Positions 15,869 through 21,177 of a DNA stretch of 21,177 nt are shown here, one piece after another. The notes beneath the pieces are model-generated. The model worked only from the letters and a program-made list of their open reading frames with translations. It made no database searches and was not told the origin of the DNA. This DNA comes from CAYJBH01 sp964369965 (GTDB taxonomy: Bacteria > Bacillota > Clostridia > Oscillospirales > Ruminococcaceae). Location: NCBI GenBank assembly GCA_964369965.1, contig CAYJGF010000028.1, forward strand, positions 1 to 21,177, written 5' to 3'. How positions within the stretch are numbered: position 1 is the stretch's first letter; each line of letters begins with the position of its first letter. Made by a program: the position numbers and the translations under genes.

Positions 15869-16669
15869 ATGAAATATATTTATGAACAATGGGGTTTTAG
15901 ATGCGAACTGGCTTTTGAGGTTGGGCAAAAAATGCACATGCACAACCAGATAGAATTAATGTATTTTTACGGTGGTCGCGTCAAGGGATATCACAACTTT
16001 CAGGAATATGAGATAAAGTCCGGTGACTTTTATCTCGTATTCCCGAATACATTGCACACCTATAGACCGATTGAAGAACCGGCATGTGCATTAATTATTT
16101 TTGACAAAAGTGCGTTTCCGCAATTTTCACATATTTTTAATCATAAAACGATAGTCGGCTCACCGGTAATGCCGGCTAAAAGTCTCCCTACAGAGGCACT
16201 GTTTTGTCTCGACCAAATTTTGAGCAGGGTGGAATTGCAATCCTCCAACCCTAAAACCTACGGATATCTGATGGTAATTCTCGACTGCCTTTTAGAGACC
16301 TATAATCTCGATGACTCAAAAAAAGAAAATGATTTCGATTTTATTAAAAGCATCATTATGTACATAAACGACAACTTTACCGAGAAGATATCTCTCGACT
16401 CAATATCACAAAATGTAGGTATCAGCAAATACCATATTTCCAGAACCTTTAACTCGCTCATTGGCACATCAATAACGGAATATTTAACAGGATTAAGAGT
16501 TGAACAGGCTATGGAATACCTAAAGACAACGGAGCACTCAATAACCGACATAGCCTATTCATGCGGCTTTGAGAGCTCCACTTCTTTTTATCGTAGTTTT
16601 AAAAACATATCCGGGGTTAGCCCGAAAAACTACCGGAAAAACACCTCAAAAAACATAGTTGTTCGATAG
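15869..16669 (+). CDS. AraC-family transcriptional regulator
   Basis: A 266-residue regulator. The N-terminal half is a cupin-like sugar-sensing domain (MHMHNQIELMYFYGGRVKGY, YEIKSGDFYLVFPNTLHTYR). The C-terminal 100 residues hold the two helix-turn-helix motifs, DSISQNVGISKYHISRTFNS and ITDIAYSCGFESSTSFYRSF, ending with the family signature GVSPKNYRK. GGAG lies 6 bases before the ATG. It is divergent from the sulfatase operon and convergent with the second AraC gene, with 7 bp between the stops. It is the best candidate activator of the sulfatase-transporter operon in response to an imported saccharide. The gene appears intact. Confidence 0.92.
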   Translation: MKYIYEQWGFRCELAFEVGQKMHMHNQIELMYFYGGRVKGYHNFQEYEIKSGDFYLVFPNTLHTYRPIEEPACALIIFDKSAFPQFSHIFNHKTIVGSPVMPAKSLPTEALFCLDQILSRVELQSSNPKTYGYLMVILDCLLETYNLDDSKKENDFDFIKSIIMYINDNFTEKISLDSISQNVGISKYHISRTFNSLIGTSITEYLTGLRVEQAMEYLKTTEHSITDIAYSCGFESSTSFYRSFKNISGVSPKNYRKNTSKNIVVR

Positions 16670-16676
16670 TCGTTAA

Positions 16677-17456
16677 TCAATTTTTTCGATATGCACCGGG
16701 AGAAACCCCCTCTTTTGCTTTAAATATTCTCGAAAAATAGTATTCGCTGCTGAAACCACACTGTGTTGCTATGGAAAGTATATTATCATCAGTGGATAGG
16801 AGGAGGGCTTTTGCCATACGTATTCGAATAGCAATGAGGTCATTTGTTGGTGAAATCCCAAACCTTTTTTTATATAAAACCGAAAATCGACTTTCACTTA
16901 GCGATATTCGATCTGCCATCATTTTAACTGTCCAATTTTTATTATATTCGTCTAAAAGAGCTCGTCTGAGAGCAACCAAATTTTCCGAGTGAGTAGTTGC
17001 ATTATCGCCACCCTCATTCGTGAGCTCTCTTGCAATTATTAACATCATCTCAGTAATTAGATTGTCGATAAAATGCAGGTGCATAGGGTAGTTTGTCTCT
17101 CGCTCCGACATAATCTGATAAATCGAACCTCGTATTAGGTTCGATTTTTTTGTAGGAAGTACGGTGTTTGCTTCTATTCCAAGCTCTTCAATCAGCTCCC
17201 CTAATGTGTCCGATTCGATATGAATCCAATCGTTGATAAAACCTTCATTACAATCGTCCGGTGTGTAGTGTCGCTCCGGAAAATCGGGGGATTTTATAAA
17301 ACAGTTGCCGGCACTCGCGCGACGATAACCATCTTTAGTGTAAAACATGCAATCATTCGCACAACATAACACGACATAAAGATTGCCGGGACCACGACTT
17401 GCCACAAAATCACGATCATGTTTTGTTTTAATTCCGGCTATATACAGTGAGTGCAT
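16677..17456 (-). CDS. AraC-family transcriptional regulator
   Basis: A 259-residue regulator with an N-terminal cupin-type ligand domain (LYVVLCCANDCMFYTKDGYR, GNCFIKSPDFPERHY) and a C-terminal AraC DNA-binding domain. The two helix-turn-helix motifs are MADRISLSESRFSVLYKKRF and ILSIATQCGFSSEYYFSRIF, with the closing GVSPGAYRKN. It is divergent from the dehydrogenase operon across a 131-bp gap that holds a promoter and a pair of direct repeats. It therefore probably controls that operon. Two distinct AraC regulators suggest separate control of the uptake and desulfation genes and of the sugar-oxidation genes. The gene appears intact. Confidence 0.92.
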   Translation of the reverse strand: MHSLYIAGIKTKHDRDFVASRGPGNLYVVLCCANDCMFYTKDGYRRASAGNCFIKSPDFPERHYTPDDCNEGFINDWIHIESDTLGELIEELGIEANTVLPTKKSNLIRGSIYQIMSERETNYPMHLHFIDNLITEMMLIIARELTNEGGDNATTHSENLVALRRALLDEYNKNWTVKMMADRISLSESRFSVLYKKRFGISPTNDLIAIRIRMAKALLLSTDDNILSIATQCGFSSEYYFSRIFKAKEGVSPGAYRKN

Positions 17457-17480
17457 CTAAAAATCCCATAATATAAAACG

Positions 17481-17507
17481 ATAGTGCAAAAACAAAAAAG
17501 CATAGTG
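17481..17507 (+). promoter_or_regulatory. Direct repeat, candidate AraC-type binding site
   Basis: ATAGTG occurs at 17481-17486 and 17502-17507, start-to-start spacing 21 bp, two helical turns. The extended form ATAGTGnA is kept in both copies. This same-face direct-repeat arrangement is the classic AraC-family site. It lies 20 bp upstream of the -35 at 17527, next to the AraC gene at 16677-17456. Confidence 0.5.
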
Positions 17508-17526
17508 AATTGAAAAATTAATCATT

Positions 17527-17555
17527 TTGCGTTTTAATTATAACATGGATATAAT
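17527..17555 (+). promoter_or_regulatory. Promoter of the dehydrogenase operon
   Basis: TTGCGT (17527-17532), 17-bp spacer, perfect TATAAT (17550-17555). The start codon is 33 bp further on, after AGGAG. The imperfect -35 fits an activator-assisted promoter. Confidence 0.68.
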
Positions 17556-17587
17556 TAGAAATCAAATATATTATAGGAGAAAAATAT

Positions 17588-18586
17588 ATGTTAGCAGCCG
17601 TAGTGGAAAAACCCAATGTCATGGTGATAAAAGATGTCCCAAAACCGATTATCTCGGACGACGACTTTTTGATCAAAGTACTTGCCTCCTCGATATGTAA
17701 CGCGACCGACAACCATATTTTAGAGGGGATTTTTGACGGATATCACAACTTCTACCCCCAGATTCTCGGTCACGAAGTCTGCGGTGAGGTGGTCGAGGTC
17801 GGAAAAAACGTTGCACGAGTAAAAATGGGTCAGCGTGTTGCGCTTTATACCCCGAACGGAGCATTTGCCGAATACTGTCTTGTTGAGCCGGAGCGCACCC
17901 TCGCCATAATACCTGATCATATGTCGAGCGAGGTCGCCTGTGCGTGTGAAACATTTGACGGCGCATATACCAGCATGGTCGCACCCGCTATGCTAACCGA
18001 AAATGATACTGCACTTTTCATCGGTGCCGGACCGCTCGGACTTGCCGCCATTGGCACTGCCGCCGTCTCAACCAAAAACATAATCGTGGTCGACTTCTAT
18101 CAAAATCGTCTTAACATGGCGCGGGAGTTCGGCGCGAAGTATACATACAACCGATCCGAAATGTCGGTGGATGAAATTGTCGAGGTGATAAAAAAGGACG
18201 TCGGTGAGGTGGATGTGACCTTTATGTGTATCGCTCTGGATCGCTCCGACGAGTTGGACGCATTTCATCTTGCGATTGAGGCGACGAAACGCGGCGGCGG
18301 CATAACTGGACTGAATGTAGAGGTGCAACACGAACACCACAACCATCGCATGAATCCGATGAACATGAATCGCAAAAACATAACATACCGACATTTTCTG
18401 CGTCGGGAATCCATTCAGTCCGATTTTCAAAAGGGATTTGACATGGTGGCGGACGGACTAGTGCCACTTGAAAAAGAAATCACCCATCGCGTCACACTTG
18501 ACAAACTGCAATGGGCGCTTGACATGACGCACAATCACCTCGACGAATGTATAAAAGTTATTGTTTACCCATGGATGGAGGAATAG
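17588..18586 (+). CDS. Zinc-dependent medium-chain alcohol dehydrogenase family protein
   Basis: A 332-residue NAD(P)-dependent oxidoreductase of the MDR superfamily, probably oxidising a sugar or polyol. Likely catalytic zinc ligands are Cys37 (SSICNATD), His62-Glu63 (GHEVCGEVVEVG) and Glu121. The nucleotide-binding fold has GAGPLG (residues 146-151) and an acidic strand end in VVDFYQNRL, which favours NAD. The four-cysteine structural zinc loop of many family members is absent. A run rich in His and Met, VQHEHHNHRMNPMNMN, occurs at about residues 242-257. AGGAG lies 8 bases before the ATG. It is the first gene of the plus-strand operon and is followed 1 bp after its stop codon by a second, related dehydrogenase. 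The substrate is not predictable. The gene appears intact. Confidence 0.88.
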   Translation: MLAAVVEKPNVMVIKDVPKPIISDDDFLIKVLASSICNATDNHILEGIFDGYHNFYPQILGHEVCGEVVEVGKNVARVKMGQRVALYTPNGAFAEYCLVEPERTLAIIPDHMSSEVACACETFDGAYTSMVAPAMLTENDTALFIGAGPLGLAAIGTAAVSTKNIIVVDFYQNRLNMAREFGAKYTYNRSEMSVDEIVEVIKKDVGEVDVTFMCIALDRSDELDAFHLAIEATKRGGGITGLNVEVQHEHHNHRMNPMNMNRKNITYRHFLRRESIQSDFQKGFDMVADGLVPLEKEITHRVTLDKLQWALDMTHNHLDECIKVIVYPWMEE

Positions 18587-18587
18587 T

Positions 18588-19577
18588 ATGGAAAAGATGT
18601 ATGCATGGGTCTATGAACGACCTAATGTCATAGAATACAAACAGATCGATCGTCCGATCTGCGGCGACGACCAACTGCTTGTGAAGATCGATACCGCCTG
18701 TATATGTAATGGATCCGACCCCGGAATTTTACACGGTCACCCCGCATATAGTTTTCGACACGTGTTCGGGCATGAGCCGTACGGCGAAGTGGTGGAAATT
18801 GGAAGAAATGTCGAGGGGTATTCGCTCGGTGATCGTGTCACCTGGTGGTTTTCGGTCGGCGCGTTTGCACAGTACTGTGCCATCACCCCAAGCGAGCTCA
18901 CCGTTTTAAAACTCCCCGAATGTGTCACTCGGGAGGTGGCACCGATCACAGAACTGATGATTGCAAGTGCACGAGCTGTACGAAACGAGGACATCACGCC
19001 CGACACCCGCCTACTCATAGTCGGTCTCGGACCCAGCGGACTTGTCATGGCACAACGTGCAAAGGCACTCGGCGCGGCAGTGGTTGTCGGGTGGGATCTC
19101 TATGTGATGCGCCGTGAAGTGGCGCACTCAGTCGGCTGTGACGCGGTGTTTGATCCGGCGGTCGATGTCGTGAGGCAAACATCGGAATTTTGTCACGAGT
19201 TTGACCTAATTATCGACGCCATGAGCGATGACATCCTACCAAACGAGCCGACCTTCAATAAGGCAATATCCCTTGCAAAGCGATCGGCAACGGTCATATC
19301 CTACGGTCATCCCGAGCGTGGACGGCGGTTTTCACCCTTTTTATTCCAGAGTAAAAATCTTACAATGACTCCGCCGGAAAATGACATGGACGAGATACGA
19401 AAAATAGCAAGTGAGACACTGAAAATGGTGGAAAATGGCACAGTAAAAATGTCGCCAATGATATCAAAAGTTCTGCCACTACATCGCGCAGATGAAGCAC
19501 TGCGTCTCACCATGGAAGAACCGGATCGCTATCTAAAAATAATATTGGACTGCACTTTGGTGGAGGATAAAAAATGA
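18588..19577 (+). CDS. Zinc-dependent medium-chain alcohol dehydrogenase family protein
   Basis: A 329-residue MDR oxidoreductase, a diverged paralogue of the gene before it. Compare RPNVIEYKQIDRPICGDDQL here with the similar N-terminus there. Likely zinc ligands are Cys38 or Cys40 (TACICNGSDPG), His62-Glu63 (GHEPYGEVVEIG) and Glu122. The nucleotide fold has GLGPSG at 146-151. No structural-zinc cysteine loop is present. I chose ATG 18588 because GGAGG lies 7 bases before it. The upstream in-frame ATG 18561 lies inside the previous gene. Overlap with the next gene is ATGA, so translation is coupled. Two successive dehydrogenases suggest two oxidation steps, or an oxidation and reduction pair, on the released sugar. 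The gene appears intact. Confidence 0.87.
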   Translation: MEKMYAWVYERPNVIEYKQIDRPICGDDQLLVKIDTACICNGSDPGILHGHPAYSFRHVFGHEPYGEVVEIGRNVEGYSLGDRVTWWFSVGAFAQYCAITPSELTVLKLPECVTREVAPITELMIASARAVRNEDITPDTRLLIVGLGPSGLVMAQRAKALGAAVVVGWDLYVMRREVAHSVGCDAVFDPAVDVVRQTSEFCHEFDLIIDAMSDDILPNEPTFNKAISLAKRSATVISYGHPERGRRFSPFLFQSKNLTMTPPENDMDEIRKIASETLKMVENGTVKMSPMISKVLPLHRADEALRLTMEEPDRYLKIILDCTLVEDKK

Positions 19578-20455
19578 GACTTGGAATTTCAGGACAAGCA
19601 CTGTCTAAGGTGAACACTTTACAGGAGATTTTAACGATACTAAACCGCTTCGATGTGGAAAATATCGAACTATGGGGCGATAACGTTCCTTTTATCTCGG
19701 GAAAAGACGGCTATGATGACGGTTATATCGACAAGGATGCACAGCTCGTTGCGAAAATGGCAGAGAAGCACGGTGTGCATATCGGCTGTGTGACATTTGG
19801 TGGGGCGTTCGACGAGACACTGTTTAAAGTCGATCCGAGCGTTTACAGTGACCAGCTGGTCGAGACGGTGCGCTTCGCAAAAAAGGTCGGTGCCGAGGTA
19901 GTCAATCACTACTGTTTTCACATCTCGATGGACGAGCACGTCGATATTGAGAGGATAAAGCGGTACATGTCTCCCGCTATTGAGGAGGCGGAGCGTCTTT
20001 GTATTCCACTCGCCCTCGAAAACGAGGCACATGACTCCACCGCCAGCCCTGAACAGATGAAGTTTATCCTTGAAAGTATAGGAAGTCGATATTTCGGTAC
20101 AAATTTTGATGCAACCAACTACTATCATGCCGGCTGTGAGGGGTTTCCTTTTGGATACGATCTGCTAAAAGATTACATAAAATACGTTCATATCAAAAAC
20201 GGTTGTATATATAAAGAGGAGACACATTCGGGACTGGACGGCAAAGGTACACCAATGAGTGGACTTTTGGACGGGAAAACAATCTTCTATCCCACACTCG
20301 GTGAGGGCGCAGTGAATATCGCAGGTTTGCTTGCACGATTAGAGCGTGACGGATATAACGGTCTTGTAACGTTGGAGCCTCACGTCTCCCCGAGCTCGGT
20401 TGAGGCATATTATGAAAAGGAGATCGCCTTTTTACGAAAGGAATTCCCAAAATGA
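19574..20455 (+). CDS. TIM-barrel sugar phosphate isomerase/epimerase family protein
   Basis: A 293-residue member of the xylose-isomerase-like (AP endonuclease family 2) TIM-barrel fold. This family includes sugar epimerases, IolE-like dehydratases and isomerases. The likely metal-binding quartet is Glu149 (LALENEAHD), Asp179 (GTNFDATNYY), His206 (YVHIKNG) and Glu268 (LVTLEPHVSP), with Glu32 in NIELWGDN on strand 2. The start overlaps the previous stop as ATGA, and its end overlaps the GH2 start the same way, so these genes form one coupled operon. It would process a sugar or sugar acid made by the dehydrogenases. The exact reaction is unknown. The gene appears intact. Confidence 0.87.
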   Translation: MRLGISGQALSKVNTLQEILTILNRFDVENIELWGDNVPFISGKDGYDDGYIDKDAQLVAKMAEKHGVHIGCVTFGGAFDETLFKVDPSVYSDQLVETVRFAKKVGAEVVNHYCFHISMDEHVDIERIKRYMSPAIEEAERLCIPLALENEAHDSTASPEQMKFILESIGSRYFGTNFDATNYYHAGCEGFPFGYDLLKDYIKYVHIKNGCIYKEETHSGLDGKGTPMSGLLDGKTIFYPTLGEGAVNIAGLLARLERDGYNGLVTLEPHVSPSSVEAYYEKEIAFLRKEFPK

Positions 20456-21057
20456 TAAAACAATATCTAAATGGTGCTTGGTCTATGTCCGACACCAAAG
20501 GTCACCGTGAAGTTCCGTCAACAGTTCCGGGAAGCGTCTACAAGACATTGCTTGATAATTCGCTTATGGACGATCCGTTTTGGAGAGATAACGAGGATCA
20601 AGCGCTTGCGCTGATGGATGGCGAATTTGAATTTTCCACTCGGTTTATCGCCGATGCGGATCTATTCCAACAGTCAGTATGTGAACTGGTGTTCGAGGGG
20701 CTGGATACACTCGTGAACATCATTTTAAACGATGTTATACTGGGCAGATCGGGCAAGGTCTGTCGTATCGAGAGTTTTTATGTCGTACAGCGTCACAGTG
20801 ACAACAAAGTCTCACTAAACATAAGACCCGAGGTGGAAAAATTTTGCGATTGCAAGGTGGATTATCGCCTTAGTGTGACAGCGCCCGACGGTGTTGTGAG
20901 CGAATATGATACGACCGATACCTTGATTGAAAATCCGAAAATTTGGTGGCCGAACGGTCTCGGCGATCAACCTCTATATAATCTGACGCTACAGGCTATT
21001 GTCGGTGGTGAGGTGGTTGACAGCATGACCAAGCGCATTGGGCGAACATCGTTATAG
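20452..21057 (+). pseudogene. Truncated GH2 beta-mannosidase-like enzyme, N-terminal part only
   Basis: 201 codons matching the N-terminal sugar-binding and immunoglobulin-like domains of beta-mannosidase-type GH2 enzymes: YLNGAWSMSD, VPSTVPGSVYKTLLD, DDPFWRDNEDQALALMD, LVFEGLDTLVNIILNDVILG, then ENPKIWWPNGLGDQPLYNLT. Full-length members have about 800 residues, and the catalytic barrel with both Glu residues is missing. The frame ends RTSL and TAG just after the natural sequence stops near 21042, where hsdR sequence begins on the other strand. There also seems to be an internal gap. Between LNDVILGRS and RIESFYVV about 60-75 residues usual in the family (the FGWDWGP segment) are absent with the frame kept. 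Start ATGA overlaps the isomerase gene. Function is lost in this form. Confidence 0.8.
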
Positions 21058-21177
21058 TCCACCTTGAATTTTAAGACTTTCTCATCACGAATGGCATCGG
21101 TGATGACATAGGAATGTAACTCCCTGCCAAACACGCTTGCTGTGGTTTCTGCACCCAAAGCATTTTCGGGGAAAATC
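21043..21177 (-). CDS. hsdR: Type I restriction enzyme R subunit (HsdR), partial
   Basis: On the minus strand the last 135 bases read as one open frame, FPENALGAETTASVFGRELH then SYVITDAIRDEKVLKFKVDY and NDVRP. The pattern FGRELHSYVITDAI...VLKFKVDYNDVRP is characteristic of the central motor-domain region of HsdR, the ATP-dependent translocase and nuclease subunit of type I restriction systems. Only an internal piece is present. The 5' part lies beyond the window, and the 3' part is replaced by antisense GH2 sequence at about 21040. It is either a rearrangement that broke hsdR or a chimeric join. Confidence 0.7.

Noticed and set aside
15240..15872. Long plus-strand frame antisense to the sulfatase start and running into the AraC start region
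   Set aside because: It overlaps clear sulfatase motifs on the other strand, shows no recognisable protein features, and ends inside the AraC coding start.

Overview
The window looks like chromosomal DNA from an anaerobic, low-to-middle GC Bacillota, probably class Clostridia (gut-type). The grounds are strong AAGGAGG-type ribosome sites, sigma-A type promoters, an Lpl-type (CUT1) carbohydrate ABC transporter, a 444-residue bacterial-type Pgi, AraC-type sugar regulators and an IS1182-type transposase remnant. No rRNA or other species marker is present, so the exact lineage is inference.

Region 1 (1-6660) holds housekeeping genes mixed with decayed DNA. In order it has: a minus-strand tRNA-Gly(TCC) with a textbook promoter and terminator; a broken alpha/beta hydrolase; a promoter overlapping a 26-bp palindrome, followed by what may be the tail of a deleted TetR-type repressor; a MATE efflux gene; a CxxC thioredoxin-fold fragment; minus-strand mntP; and pgi with a small P-loop protein gene, closed by a bidirectional terminator. 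After this come a 242-bp cluster of nested palindromes that can fold into two adjacent cloverleaf-like structures, and a truncated, frameshifted IS1182-family transposase.

Region 2 (6660-21045) is a sulfated-glycan utilisation locus. The minus-strand operon reads, in transcription order: sulfatase (frameshifted), a 153-bp palindromic MITE-like insertion, solute-binding lipoprotein (stop codon inside the signal peptide), hairpin, sulfatase, permease LplB-type, permease LplC-type, sulfatase, beta-propeller glycosidase, terminator. Two AraC-family regulators lie next to it. A divergent plus-strand operon encodes two medium-chain dehydrogenases, a TIM-barrel sugar isomerase/epimerase and the start of a GH2 beta-mannosidase-like enzyme. 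The inferred scheme is: an oligosaccharide is captured and imported, desulfated by Cys-type (CxPxR) sulfatases, cleaved by the two glycosidases, and the released sugar is oxidised or isomerised. None of the three sulfatases has a visible signal peptide, which suggests cytoplasmic desulfation. No sulfatase-maturing radical-SAM enzyme lies in the window.

Region 3 (about 21040-21177) is an abrupt junction. The GH2 gene stops after about 197 codons and the rest of the window encodes part of a type I restriction HsdR subunit on the opposite strand. Damage in several genes (the lead sulfatase, the binding protein, GH2, the hydrolase and the transposase) means either that the locus is decaying or that the assembly contains errors. 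Read-level checks would separate these.
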